Source: DASVWZ01 sp963715675
GTDB lineage: Bacteria > Acidobacteriota > Terriglobia > Terriglobales > Acidobacteriaceae
DNA: 64,000 nt
Assembly: GCA_963715675.1 (NCBI GenBank)
Contig: OY970265.1
Location: 4,154,001 to 4,218,000, forward strand
Direction: 5' to 3'
The notes below the pieces were generated by a model. That model did no database searches and was not told the origin of the DNA. It saw only the letters and a list, made by a program, of their open reading frames with translations. A program made the translations under genes and the position numbers. Shown here one piece after another: positions 35,826 to 45,059 of this stretch (position 1 is its first letter; each line of letters starts with the position of its first letter).

Positions 35826-36110
35826 ATGAAGATCGGCGATAAAATTCGTCTTGTGCGAGTTCCACCAGCCGTTAAAGACGACGGCAAGTTTAAGACCAGA
35901 ACGATGCTCGCGAAATCTATTGGCGTTATTTTCACGATCAAGGGATTTCAAGGTGATGGTGGCACATTTTTGACTCGTGAGTCCAAAAACTGCTTGGTAG
36001 AACTTGACATGCGTGAAGCCATCCCTGGCACTTCAGATACGATCTGGGTTGAGCCGGACTGCATCGAACTGGTAAAGCACCCCACGACGAGACGAAGGCG
36101 TAATAATTGA
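35826..36110 (+). CDS. Small protein of unknown function, possible SH3-like fold
   Basis: From the ATG at 35826 a 94-residue product begins MKIGDKIRLVRVPPAVKDDG and continues with alternating hydrophobic strands (GVIFTIKGFQGDGGTFLTRE, CLVELDMREAIPGTSDTIWV), consistent with a small beta barrel. The frame extends upstream to 35673 but that part is Ser/Arg-rich and unlikely. Ribosome site weak (AAGAG). It lies alone before the M13 peptidase. Confidence 0.55.
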   Translation: MKIGDKIRLVRVPPAVKDDGKFKTRTMLAKSIGVIFTIKGFQGDGGTFLTRESKNCLVELDMREAIPGTSDTIWVEPDCIELVKHPTTRRRRNN

Positions 36111-36212
36111 AACTGAGACATTATCCATCAGCCGTCGCTCTTTTGAAATTTCCCCGCTTGCTTTACCATTAGCTGCTCTCACCTTTTCCAACTTAAGTAG
36201 TCCAAGGTTGAT

Positions 36213-38285
36213 ATGAACAAAACCGTTTCCTACTGCATGGTTGTACTCTTCTTCGCCCTCGCTGGGGCTGGATTCGCTCAGAACTCGCCGTCGGGCACGC
36301 CGGTTCTGCCTTACGAGCCGAGTCTCGATCTCACGTCCATGGACAAGTCGGTCGATCCCTGCGTCGACCTCTACCACTATTCCTGCGGCGGATGGCAGAA
36401 GAAGAATCCTATCCCTCCCGACCAGACTTCCTGGTCGGTGTACGGCAAGTTGTATCAGGACAACCTGAACTTCCTGCGCGGAATGCTGGAACAGGCGGGT
36501 CAAGCGAGCCCGCAGCGCACGGCCGTCGAACAGAAGACCGGCGACTTCTACGGCGCCTGCATGGACGAAGCCACCGTCGAGAAGCGCGGCCTGTCACCGA
36601 TTCAAGCGCAGCTTGATGCGATTGCGCAAGTCCGGTCAGTGAAAGACCTCACGCCGTTGGCGGCACATCTGCAGTTTACTTATCGGCAGTATTTGTACAC
36701 CAGCCCCATGCTTTTTGCGGCGGGCTCGACGCAGGATCCCGACAACTCCGAGCAGGTGATTGCTGACGTGGATCAGGGCGGGCTGGGCATGCCCGACCGC
36801 GACTACTACACCAAGGACGATGCCAAATCGAAAGAGACGCGCGAGCGCTACCTGCAGCACGTGCAGAAGGTTTTTGAGCTGACCGGCGACAGTCCGGACG
36901 CCGCCAAGAAAAATGCCGAGACCATTATGCGCATGGAAACCGCGCTGGCCAAGGCCTCGCTGACTCGCGTGGAGCGCCGCGATCCGCACAAACTGGTGCA
37001 TAAGATGAAGATGGCGGACCTTTCACAGCTTGCGCCGAATTTCGACTGGCCTGACTACTATCGAGAGCTGAAATATCCGCGGTTTGAAATCCTAAACGTG
37101 GATGCGCCGGAATTCATTAAACAAGTAAACACGCTCCTGTCCTCGGAACCGCTTGAGAATTGGAAAACTTATTTCCGCTTCCACGTGGTGGACACTTCTT
37201 CGCCGTATCTTTCCTCGAAATTCGTGCAGGAGAATTTCGAGTTCTATCGCAAATACCTGCGCGGCGCCAAGGAAATGCAGCCGCGCTGGAGACGTTGCGT
37301 GCAGTACACCGACTACAACCTGGGCGAGGCGCTGGGCCAGGTGTACGTGGCGAAAGTCTTCTCTCCGGACCTCAAGGCGAGCACGCTGGACATGGTGCAG
37401 CGCATTGAAGATGCCATGGGCCAACGCATCCGCGCGCTCGACTGGATGAGCCCGGAAACCAAGCAGCAGGCACTCACTAAACTGGCAGGCATCCGCAACA
37501 AGATCGGCTATCCGGACAAGTGGCGCGATTACAGCTCGGTGACGATTACGCAGGACGACTTCGCCGGCAATGTCGAACGGGCGCACCAGTTCGAGAGCCG
37601 CCGTGACATCAACAAGATTGGCAAGCCGGTCGACCACGGCGAATGGGACATCTCACCTCCCACAGTGGACGCTTACTACAATCCGCAGATGAACGACATC
37701 AATTTCCCCGCCGGCGTTTTGCAGCCGCCGCTTTACGACGCAAAAATGGATGACGCTCCCAACTACGGCAATACGGGAGGCACGGTCGGCCACGAGCTGA
37801 CCCACGCCTTCGACGACGAAGGCAGCCAGTTCGATGCCAAGGGCAATCTGCGCAACTGGTGGACGGACGACGATCGCAAGAAGTTCGACGCCCGCACCAA
37901 GTGCGTGCAGGATCAGTACAGCCAGTATGTTGTCGTGGACGACGTTCATATCAACGGTGCGCTCACCATGGGCGAAGACGTCGCCGATCTGGGCGGGGAG
38001 ATTCTTGCCTACATAGCTTGGCAGGGTAAGACTAGAAACATGAACCTGCAGCCGGTCGACGACCTCACGCCCGAGCAGCGATTCTTCATCGGGTTCGCGC
38101 AATGGGACTGTGCCAACGAACGTCCCGAGGACCTGCGGGTGCGCGCCATGACCGATCCGCACTCTCCGGCGCAGTACCGCATCAACGGCGTGGTGGTAAA
38201 TATGCCGGAGTTCCGGCAGGCATTCCAGTGCAAGCCGGGCACGCCCATGGTCAAGCCCGCGGAGAAGGTGTGCAAGGTGTGGTAA
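36213..38285 (+). CDS. M13-family zinc metallopeptidase, exported
   Basis: A 690-residue protein related to neprilysin/PepO. Signal peptide (YCMVVLFFALAGAGFAQ), helical N-terminal domain, then the zinc site VGHELTHAFDDEGSQFD and GEDVADLGGEILAY carrying the third ligand, with the C-terminal segment around CANERPEDLRVR. It should cut peptides in the periplasm or outside. Acidobacteria often have many M13 enzymes. Monocistronic, with a putative gap of 320 bases behind it. Confidence 0.93.
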   Translation: MNKTVSYCMVVLFFALAGAGFAQNSPSGTPVLPYEPSLDLTSMDKSVDPCVDLYHYSCGGWQKKNPIPPDQTSWSVYGKLYQDNLNFLRGMLEQAGQASPQRTAVEQKTGDFYGACMDEATVEKRGLSPIQAQLDAIAQVRSVKDLTPLAAHLQFTYRQYLYTSPMLFAAGSTQDPDNSEQVIADVDQGGLGMPDRDYYTKDDAKSKETRERYLQHVQKVFELTGDSPDAAKKNAETIMRMETALAKASLTRVERRDPHKLVHKMKMADLSQLAPNFDWPDYYRELKYPRFEILNVDAPEFIKQVNTLLSSEPLENWKTYFRFHVVDTSSPYLSSKFVQENFEFYRKYLRGAKEMQPRWRRCVQYTDYNLGEALGQVYVAKVFSPDLKASTLDMVQRIEDAMGQRIRALDWMSPETKQQALTKLAGIRNKIGYPDKWRDYSSVTITQDDFAGNVERAHQFESRRDINKIGKPVDHGEWDISPPTVDAYYNPQMNDINFPAGVLQPPLYDAKMDDAPNYGNTGGTVGHELTHAFDDEGSQFDAKGNLRNWWTDDDRKKFDARTKCVQDQYSQYVVVDDVHINGALTMGEDVADLGGEILAYIAWQGKTRNMNLQPVDDLTPEQRFFIGFAQWDCANERPEDLRVRAMTDPHSPAQYRINGVVVNMPEFRQAFQCKPGTPMVKPAEKVCKVW

Positions 38286-38605
38286 GCGGACCGAAAACTC
38301 CGCTGCCCGCGTGAGAAGAAAAAGTCTGCACATCAACGCCGATTGTTTTCACAACCCGCAGCCGGGCGCTGTAGAGCCCGCGCCGGGCAACGATTTTACT
38401 TGACATCGTTCTTTAGAAAGCATGTGATGTCGCTGCAATTGGTTGTTCGATTGTGGCTCTATCTAATCGCGAATAATCTCCATCATCAGTCTCGATAACC
38501 CAGTCGAACCTGATTGCGACCTGGCCGGTCTGACTCGCGCGTTCAAGTATTAGCCTGGGCGCAGGCCGTGCAAGAGCTGTTTAATTTTCTTAGGAGGAGT
38601 CAATC
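38286..38605. other. Gap between two exported-protein genes
   Basis: Contains GC-rich hairpin-prone sequence after the M13 stop (around 38350-38390, CCGGGCGC...GCGCCGGG) that may end transcription, and the leader of the next gene, with AGGAGG at 38592-38597. No gene is supported. Confidence 0.4.
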
Positions 38606-39283
38606 GTGATGAGGACAATTGCAAAACTGAGTGTCGTTGTGCTGATTCTAAGTATGGTAGCGCTGGCGGTCGACAAGGGCCCGGTGATGCTAACCGCCAA
38701 GGGCAAGGCAGGCGGTACTCCGTATCAGCAGGTGTTGGACGGCAAGAAGAAGCCGGTTGCGCTTTTCACCAATTTGGCGGCAGATAACCCGAAAGGTCTT
38801 TACTTCTGCTGCTCGGGCTGGGAACTCACCGGACCGGATTGGCCCTACGGCCAATACGGGTATCAATGGGTTGCGGTGCAATTCACCCTGGCGAAGGCAA
38901 AGACCGCTCATAGGATCACTACCAGCGTGACCTACTATGAGACAGGGACTTACACCGACTTTCTGCTCTCCATTCAGGCGGATGCGAGTGGCATACCCAG
39001 CGGCACGCCGCTTGGCTCCGGTCCCTGGACGGTAACTATGGGTTCGCAGAGCTTCGGGCAGTGCTGCGCGGTCGAAGTTGCGAAGATTTCCGGCGGGCTG
39101 AAATTGGCTGCTGGGACCTACTGGGTAGTTTGGAGCACCGAGGCCGCGTCGGATCTGTATGCCGGCGTAAACAATGAGGTTCTGGACGCGGTGGACACGG
39201 AGAACGTTGCCTACTACAACTCGTCGGGGGGCCAATGGTACTCCTACGCGAGCAACGATGCTCCCGCCGTTGCAATTCACTAA
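38606..39283 (+). CDS. Exported protein of unknown function
   Basis: A 225-residue protein with a signal peptide (LSVVVLILSMVALAVD). The mature part is beta-rich with aromatic turns (YFCCSGWELTGPDWPYGQYG, GTYWVVWSTEAASDLYAGVN) and a cysteine pair FCCSG plus QCCAVE. I do not recognise the family; a jelly-roll or immunoglobulin-like secreted domain is plausible. AGGAGG sits eight bases before GTG 38606 (eleven before ATG 38609); either may be the start. Confidence 0.7.
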   Translation: MMRTIAKLSVVVLILSMVALAVDKGPVMLTAKGKAGGTPYQQVLDGKKKPVALFTNLAADNPKGLYFCCSGWELTGPDWPYGQYGYQWVAVQFTLAKAKTAHRITTSVTYYETGTYTDFLLSIQADASGIPSGTPLGSGPWTVTMGSQSFGQCCAVEVAKISGGLKLAAGTYWVVWSTEAASDLYAGVNNEVLDAVDTENVAYYNSSGGQWYSYASNDAPAVAIH

Positions 39284-39576
39284 CTTGGTAGCAGGTTTCT
39301 GGAACTGACCTTAGCTTTTCCGGAAATCCTATCTGGCCCGCCAAGGGGGCTTCGCCGATCGATGTTCATCGCGAATGCCATCTCTGGCGGGCCGACTTTT
39401 GCTCGGAAGAGATCGCTGGACGGCAGTTTCTTTGGCACAACACGGGCGGCGTGGGACCGAACAGAATTGCAACTCTTCCGGTTGCGGCACGGTTTTCAAG
39501 GTTTCCCCCTCCTGCCAGCCTCCTGTGGTACCCTAACATCACGGTCCTGGTCCCTGCTGGGGGGCATCTAATATCT

Positions 39577-40569
39577 ATGCATTTCTTGCGCACATTGTGG
39601 CGCTTTCTGGTGGCGGCGCAGCTTATGCCCGCGCTGGAAGGCGGTGAGGAAACGCTGGTCGGCGGCCAAGCCGTGCTGGAGGGCGTTATGATGCGGTCGC
39701 CGCACGCCTGGGGAATTGCCTGCCGCAAGCCCTCCGGCGAGATTTCCGTCCACAGCGAGCCGCTGGAACGCCTCTCAGAGAAGCATAAATGGATGGGCTG
39801 GCCAGTGATTCGTGGAGTAATGACCCTGGGCCAGGCGCTGACCCTCGGCTTTCGCGCCCTCAAGTTTTCCGCCAACGTCGCCCTCGACGAACTGCAGCCT
39901 GAACCGGCTCCGCAGAAAAAGAAACTGGAGATTACCGGCTGGATCGCCGCCATCAACATTATTTTCTCCATTGGCTTCTTCATCTTCATGTACAAATTCC
40001 TGCCGCTTCTGGCCACCACCGAACTGAAGCGGGTGAACCCGGTTTTTGGCGAGCAGATTGTTTTCAATCTGGTGGATGGCATTATCCGCCTGGCGCTGTT
40101 CCTGCTGTTTATCTGGGGAACGTCGCTGCTCAGCGATATTCGCCGGGTGTACGAGTATCACGGCGCCGAGCACAAGACGGTGTTCGCGTTCGAAAATGGC
40201 GACCCGCTGAATGTCGCTTCGGTGCAGAAATATCCGACTTTCCATCCGCGCTGCGGCACCAGTTTCCTGATGACGGTCATGCTGATCTCGATCGTGGTCT
40301 ACATGCTGTTTCCGGTCACCACCTTCTGGGCGCGCTTTGCCATTCGGGTGGCGCTGTTACCGGTAATCACGGGTGTGTCGTACGAGATCATTCGCTTCGC
40401 GGCCAAACATCGCGGATCGCTGTTCGCCGTCATGACTGCGCCGGGCCTCTGGCTGCAGCGAATTACCACCCGGCCTCCTTCCGACGATGAAGCAGAATGC
40501 GCGATCATCGCGCTCGACCACGCCATGTCGCTGGAGAAGGAACGCGGGGGGGAACTGGTGATTGCGTAG
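39577..40569 (+). CDS. DUF1385 membrane protein
   Basis: A 330-residue membrane protein with DUF1385 motifs: GGQAVLEGVMMRSPHAWGIA at the N-terminus and YHGAEHKTVFAFENGDPLNV plus YPTFHPRCGTSFL in the middle, and four or so hydrophobic helices (WIAAINIIFSIGFFIFMYKF). The function of YqhQ-type proteins is unknown. The common neighbourhood with prfA is kept here, apart from an inserted IVP gene. The start at 39577 is the ATG nearest the domain; the upstream frame crosses a hairpin region. Confidence 0.88.
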   Translation: MHFLRTLWRFLVAAQLMPALEGGEETLVGGQAVLEGVMMRSPHAWGIACRKPSGEISVHSEPLERLSEKHKWMGWPVIRGVMTLGQALTLGFRALKFSANVALDELQPEPAPQKKKLEITGWIAAINIIFSIGFFIFMYKFLPLLATTELKRVNPVFGEQIVFNLVDGIIRLALFLLFIWGTSLLSDIRRVYEYHGAEHKTVFAFENGDPLNVASVQKYPTFHPRCGTSFLMTVMLISIVVYMLFPVTTFWARFAIRVALLPVITGVSYEIIRFAAKHRGSLFAVMTAPGLWLQRITTRPPSDDEAECAIIALDHAMSLEKERGGELVIA

Positions 40570-40583
40570 GGAGTGGAAAACCC

Positions 40584-40606
40584 GCCTTTGGCCTTTTGCC
40601 TTCAGC
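40584..40606. repeat. Heptamer array upstream of the IVP gene
   Basis: Three tandem 7-base units (CCTTTGG CCTTTTG CCTTCAG) end 19 bases before the ATG at 40626. A related array in reverse-complement form stands behind the gene (41065-41092: CTAACGG CCAAGGG CTAACGG CCGAGGG), so the two flank the IVP gene. Confidence 0.7.
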
Positions 40607-40625
40607 GTTTCGACACAGGAAAACA

Positions 40626-41051
40626 ATGTTGAGTCGTCACCGCCTGCCGACTTTAATTGGGCTACGCTTGTGGCTGGATGGTAGCCTAAAAGTGTTTTAC
40701 GAATTGCGCGTCAGGCAGGAAGCGATGAAGCTGACCACCGAGGTCTATAGCAGCACAACTTCCTTTCCGAAGCATGAGCTATACGGGTTGAGCCAGCAAA
40801 TGCGGAGAGCAGCGGTTTCTATCCCTAGCAATATCGCTGAGGGCAAGGGCCACAGATCTGACCGGGAACTTTCGCATTTCCTGTTCCACGCAAGGGGCTC
40901 GTTATTTGAGTTGCGGACCCAGTTAATGATCTCGAAGCAGTCGGAATACTTGACAGCAGGTGAATCGAAAAGACTACTGGACTTGGCAGACGCAGTAGGC
41001 AGAAGTTTGAATGCCCTCATAAACTCGGTCTACGAGAAAGCTATCGGATAG
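40626..41051 (+). CDS. IVP/four-helix bundle family protein
   Basis: A 141-residue protein of the 23S rRNA intervening-sequence protein family: FYELRVRQEAMKLTTEVYSS, FPKHELYGLSQQMRRAAVSI, NIAEGKGHRSDRELSHFLFH and GSLFELRTQLMIS. Members form four-helix bundles of unknown function; many lie inside 23S rRNA genes, but many others stand alone. Here it sits between DUF1385 and prfA, flanked by heptamer arrays, which suggests insertion as a small cassette. AGGA precedes the ATG. Confidence 0.8.
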   Translation: MLSRHRLPTLIGLRLWLDGSLKVFYELRVRQEAMKLTTEVYSSTTSFPKHELYGLSQQMRRAAVSIPSNIAEGKGHRSDRELSHFLFHARGSLFELRTQLMISKQSEYLTAGESKRLLDLADAVGRSLNALINSVYEKAIG

Positions 41052-41064
41052 AAGTCAAGTTTGG

Positions 41065-41157
41065 CTAACGGCCAAGGGCTAACGGCCGAGGGCGGGGCGA
41101 CGAAGAAAGCAGGAGGCGATTTTAGCGTACGACATAGGACGTACGACGTAGGACGAC
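41065..41157. repeat. Two heptamer arrays between IVP gene and prfA
   Basis: First array 41065-41092: CTAACGG CCAAGGG CTAACGG CCGAGGG. Second 41127-41157: GTACGAC ATAGGAC GTACGAC GTAGGAC GAC, ending directly at the prfA start codon. AGGAGG lies at 41111-41116, between the arrays, 41 bases from the ATG, so the second array appears to separate a ribosome site from the prfA start. Confidence 0.8.
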
Positions 41158-42237
41158 ATGTTTGCAAGACTTGACCAAATCGAAGCACGCTACGAAGAGC
41201 TGACCCAGTCCCTTGCCTCGCCGGAGATCACTAATGACTCGGCGAAGTACCAGAAGACTGCCAAGGCGCATAGCGAAATCGCGCCGATCGTCGAAAAGTA
41301 CCGCGAGTACAAAGATCTGAAGCGTGGGATCGCGGACAGCCGGGCCATGCTGGTCGATGAAAAAGATTCCGAGATGCGGGCCTACGCTCAGGAAGAACTG
41401 GACAAACTGGAGGCGCGGGTGGGTGTCGTAGAAGAAGCACTGAAGGTGCTGCTGCTGCCCAAGGACCCGAATGACGAGAAAGACGTCATCCTCGAAATTC
41501 GCGCGGGCACCGGCGGAGACGAAGCCAGCCTCTTTGCCGCCGAGCTCTTTCGCATGTACACGCGCTTTGCGGAAACTCAGCGCTGGAAGGTCGAAGTGCT
41601 CTCAACATCTGATTCGGGCGTCGGAGGCCTGAAAGAAGTCATCGCCATGATTCAGGGCGACCGGGTTTATTCGCGGCTGAAGTATGAAAGCGGAGTGCAC
41701 CGCGTGCAACGTGTGCCGGCAACCGAGCAGCAGGGGCGAATCCACACCTCCGCGGTTACGGTTGCAGTTCTGCCTGAAGCCGAGGAAGTAGACGTCAAGA
41801 TCGAAGCCAAGGATCTGCGCATCGATACCTTCTGCTCGTCCGGGCCGGGCGGGCAGTCGGTAAATACCACGTATTCAGCGGTGCGGATTACCCATATCCC
41901 GACGAATACGGTCGTCAGTTGCCAGGACGAAAAGTCGCAGATCAAGAACCGCGAAAAAGGTATGCGCGTGCTTCGTTCCCGTCTGTATGAGATGGAGATG
42001 CAGAAGCAGCAGGATGCGCTGGCCAAGGAACGCAAGCAAATGGTCGGATCGGGAGATCGCAGCGAAAAAATCCGCACTTACAATTTCCCGCAGAACCGGG
42101 TGACCGACCACCGCATCGGGTTGACCATCCACCAACTCGAACAGGTCATGGACGGCAAGCTCCAGCCTCTGATCGAAGGGCTGGTCACACACTACGAAGC
42201 CGAAAAGCTCAAGCAGGAAACCAGCAGCGTGGTGTAA
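41158..42237 (+). CDS. prfA: Peptide chain release factor 1
   Basis: Reads UAA and UAG stop codons and releases the finished peptide. The 359-residue product begins MFARLDQIEARYEELTQSLA as in other RF1 and has the PxT stop-codon recognition region (RVQRVPATEQQGRIHTSAV) and the catalytic loop CSSGPGGQSVNTTYSAVRITH. It is the intact paralogue of the segment inserted into gltX. An array of 7-base units abuts the ATG and no ribosome site lies at normal distance. Confidence 0.97.
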   Translation: MFARLDQIEARYEELTQSLASPEITNDSAKYQKTAKAHSEIAPIVEKYREYKDLKRGIADSRAMLVDEKDSEMRAYAQEELDKLEARVGVVEEALKVLLLPKDPNDEKDVILEIRAGTGGDEASLFAAELFRMYTRFAETQRWKVEVLSTSDSGVGGLKEVIAMIQGDRVYSRLKYESGVHRVQRVPATEQQGRIHTSAVTVAVLPEAEEVDVKIEAKDLRIDTFCSSGPGGQSVNTTYSAVRITHIPTNTVVSCQDEKSQIKNREKGMRVLRSRLYEMEMQKQQDALAKERKQMVGSGDRSEKIRTYNFPQNRVTDHRIGLTIHQLEQVMDGKLQPLIEGLVTHYEAEKLKQETSSVV

Positions 42238-42269
42238 ACTTCCTGCGCTTGCATTTTCCGGGAGGCCCC

Positions 42270-43712
42270 ATGCCTGTAAACTTTCGGCGTCCAGCTTGCC
42301 TGATCATCCTGACTTTACTGATTTTTCCCCCGCTTCGCGCCGCCTCTACCCAATCCGATTCGTCCGATCCTCGACTGCAGAAGGCATACCGCTTCCAGCA
42401 AGGCGGATGGACGTACGTTCATCTTGAGGGATCACCTTCCGACATCGGCTTCCAGCACGGATATCTGCTCGCCCCCGAAATCCAGGATGCATTCCTCGCT
42501 ATCCAGCTTGAGGACACGCACGACACCCAGCGGGACTGGAATTTCTTCCGCAAAGTCGCACACGACATGCTTTGGCCGCACATTGACGCAGAATATCAGC
42601 AGGAATTGCAGGGAATCGTGGAGGGCCTGCACGCCCACGGAGTCGAACTCGATGTGGACGACATCGTCGCGCTTAACGCTTTTCTTGAGGTGCCCGATTA
42701 CTACGTTCCGTGGCTCGATAAGCGCGAGAAAACGGCAAACGCTCCGAAACTTTCCGCGCCCGGCAACTGCAGCGCCTTCATTGCCACCGGCAGCATGACG
42801 AAAGATCACCAGATCGTGATCGCTCACAATAACTGGGCGGCCTATCTTGAAGGCGAACGGTGGGTCATGATGTTCGATATCGTCCCCACCCACGGCAACC
42901 GCATTCTGATGGATGGCTTCCCCGGCGTCATCACCAGCGACGACGACTTCGGCGTCAATTCCGCCGGCATCATGATTACTGAAACGACCATTACCAAGTT
43001 TGAGGGCTGGAACCCCGACGGCAAGCCGGAATTCGTGCGTTCGCGCAAAGCCCTGCAGTACGCCAATTCCATCGACGACTACATCCGCCTCATCAAGGAA
43101 GGCAACAACGGCGGCTACGCCAACGACTGGCTCATCGGCGATCGCAACACCGGCGAAATTGCCTACCTCGAGCTGGGCCTGAAGAATACCCCAGTGTGGC
43201 GGACGAAAGACGGCTACTTCATCAGCTCGAACTTCGCGCGCGATCCAAAGGTAATCAAAGAAGAGACCCCACGGTTCGATCCTCACAATATGTCTTCGTC
43301 TCCGAACGCCAGACGCGTCCGCTGGGAAGAACTGATGCGGAAGAACCAAGGCAAGATCGACGTTGAAATGGCCGAGAAGTTCCTCGGCGAACATTTCGAC
43401 AGCTACGACCAGAAACCGGAAGCCGACGAGCGATCGCTCTGCGGCCACTTGGACGCTTCTCCGCGAGGCGAGCCGCTATGGGACAAGGCACCCTACTATC
43501 CCGAAGGCGCGGTTCAAGGCAAAGCCACGGATAGCAACATGGCAGCCAAAATGAGTTTGGTTGCCCGCGCCGGCCATCCCTGCGGTCAGGATTTTCTGGT
43601 CAAGGATTTCCTGCCAAAACATCCTGAATACGACTGGCAGAAACCGGTTCTGCGCGACATGAAAGCCGGCCCCTGGACGACATTCAAGGCAGGGCAGAAG
43701 TCGCCAGAGTGA
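42270..43712 (+). CDS. C45-like (acyltransferase/phospholipase B-type) exported hydrolase
   Basis: About 480 residues. After a signal peptide (CLIILTLLIFPPLRAAS) comes a domain like the N-terminal-nucleophile hydrolases of peptidase family C45 / phospholipase-B-like proteins. The presumed nucleophile is the Cys of GNCSAFIATGSMTKD, followed by IAHNNW and GFPGVITSDDDFGVNSAGIM. Known relatives process themselves and cleave amide or ester bonds of small acyl compounds. The substrate is unknown. GGGAGG four bases before the ATG at 42270 fixes the start. The gene follows prfA closely. Confidence 0.8.
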   Translation: MPVNFRRPACLIILTLLIFPPLRAASTQSDSSDPRLQKAYRFQQGGWTYVHLEGSPSDIGFQHGYLLAPEIQDAFLAIQLEDTHDTQRDWNFFRKVAHDMLWPHIDAEYQQELQGIVEGLHAHGVELDVDDIVALNAFLEVPDYYVPWLDKREKTANAPKLSAPGNCSAFIATGSMTKDHQIVIAHNNWAAYLEGERWVMMFDIVPTHGNRILMDGFPGVITSDDDFGVNSAGIMITETTITKFEGWNPDGKPEFVRSRKALQYANSIDDYIRLIKEGNNGGYANDWLIGDRNTGEIAYLELGLKNTPVWRTKDGYFISSNFARDPKVIKEETPRFDPHNMSSSPNARRVRWEELMRKNQGKIDVEMAEKFLGEHFDSYDQKPEADERSLCGHLDASPRGEPLWDKAPYYPEGAVQGKATDSNMAAKMSLVARAGHPCGQDFLVKDFLPKHPEYDWQKPVLRDMKAGPWTTFKAGQKSPE

Positions 43713-43727
43713 TCTACGCATAGGCAC

Positions 43728-43757
43728 GAAAGCCTCCTGCGGACGCAGGAGGCTTTC
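43728..43757. terminator. Bidirectional terminator between convergent genes
   Basis: A perfect 13-bp stem (GAAAGCCTCCTGC / GCAGGAGGCTTTC) with loop GGAC. The stem ends in AAA on one side and TTT on the other, so it can end transcription from both directions. It separates the C45-like gene from ompA. Confidence 0.85.
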
Positions 43758-43787
43758 TAGGTTTGCCGATCTCGGAAATCTACCCAG

Positions 43788-44669
43788 TTACTGCTGCGGG
43801 GCCTGCGGCTGAGCCGCGTTCGAGGTTGAAGCCAGCTGCTCCAGATCGTTCTTCAGCAGGCTGATTTCCACCCGTCCGCCACTGGACCGCTTGGCGCTCG
43901 CGCCTTGCTCATTGGCATTCGCCGCTTGAACCGGGGCGTTGCCCATGCCCACCACATAAATCCGGTACACGGGAATGTCGTGGTTCAGCACCAGGTAGCG
44001 CACCACCGACTCCGCCATTTTCTGCGAGGTCGCGATGGCACCCTGCCCGCGTCCGGACGAGAACCCCTGCACTTCGACGATGTATCCCCGCTGGTTCTTC
44101 AAAGGAACCGCCATCTCATCAAGGGCCGATTTCGCATTCGCGCTCAGCGCGGTTTGGCCGGGACGGAAGCGGATTTCGGTCTGATTCGTGGCCTTGTACT
44201 GATCGATGTTGCTCACCACCTGCTCGACGCCGCTAAGGCGCGTGTTGGCATCGGTGGCCGTCTGCTGTGCCATTTGGGCCTTGTTGCCGGCGTCCATCGC
44301 GTGCTGATCAGCTTCGTTGGCCTTGGCCGAAGCCAGACGGATGCCTTCCTGGGCGCGCGAGTCCACATCTTTGATCATCTTGCTGTTGGCCGATGTGAGT
44401 TCATCGAGTTCGTTCAAACGGTCGCGGATCGGCCCGGTCTGGCGCTGCACATATTTCTTGCGGGCGAAGGGGTTCATTCGTCCCCAGAAGCCCTCGCGGG
44501 CAGGGGGTTGCAGCGGTTGCAGAGTTGTCGTCTGTTCGCTCGACGTTGCCTGTGAAGCCTGGGCGGGCTGAGCTGCCGTTGCCTGGTTTTGCGAGCTAGT
44601 CTGCTGGGCCATCGCCGGCACCCACAGTGCACCGGCGAGCAGTGACGCTAAAATTGCATTTTTCTTCAT
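43788..44669 (-). CDS. OmpA-family envelope protein
   Basis: A 293-residue protein with a signal peptide (ILASLLAGALWVPAMAQ), a Ser/Gln/Thr-rich linker, a helical coiled-coil-like middle (LNELDELTSANSKMIKDVDS) and a C-terminal OmpA domain that binds peptidoglycan (TEIRFRPGQTALSANAKSAL, then VEVQGFSSGRGQGAIATSQK). No beta-barrel is evident, so it is an OmpA-like exported anchor rather than a porin. GGAGG precedes the ATG. Confidence 0.88.
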   Translation of the reverse strand: MKKNAILASLLAGALWVPAMAQQTSSQNQATAAQPAQASQATSSEQTTTLQPLQPPAREGFWGRMNPFARKKYVQRQTGPIRDRLNELDELTSANSKMIKDVDSRAQEGIRLASAKANEADQHAMDAGNKAQMAQQTATDANTRLSGVEQVVSNIDQYKATNQTEIRFRPGQTALSANAKSALDEMAVPLKNQRGYIVEVQGFSSGRGQGAIATSQKMAESVVRYLVLNHDIPVYRIYVVGMGNAPVQAANANEQGASAKRSSGGRVEISLLKNDLEQLASTSNAAQPQAPQQ

Positions 44670-45059
44670 TGCATTTCCTCCGATGGGAGCGTTTGGGAGA
44701 TCCGCTCCGCCACGCCTTACGGGCGTGATGCGTGATATTTTGCGTCCTTTCGATTTTGCGGAAAACTTCGTACCCGCTGCCGTATCCGCGCCGCCGCGTG
44801 CGCGAGCTGTAATCCTGACACCGCTGAGATGCCGGTATCCGCAATTCCGTATATCAGGTTAGATGCCAATCCTGACGGCTTACTAAGTCGTTGTCTGACA
44901 ACAACATTCTAGCTCTTTGCCACGTGCGCTGCGGTATAAATTCCCCCGTGAGCGTAATTTTGTCGATAACCGGGGCAAGAGTGCACATCCACGCGGTGGC
45001 AAGAAGGCCGGCATCACTCTAAGGTCGAAATACCCTACTCAACGCCGTGCGTGAGAGGC
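44670..45059. other. Upstream region of the OmpA gene
   Basis: No gene. It must hold the ompA promoter. A perfect short palindrome (GTTGTC-T-GACAAC, 44890-44902) could be an operator, but is too short to be sure. Nothing else is recognisable. Confidence 0.4.

Noticed and set aside
44890..44902. Operator of the OmpA gene (GTTGTC-T-GACAAC)
   Set aside because: Only 13 bases, expected by chance in a window of this size; kept only as a remark.
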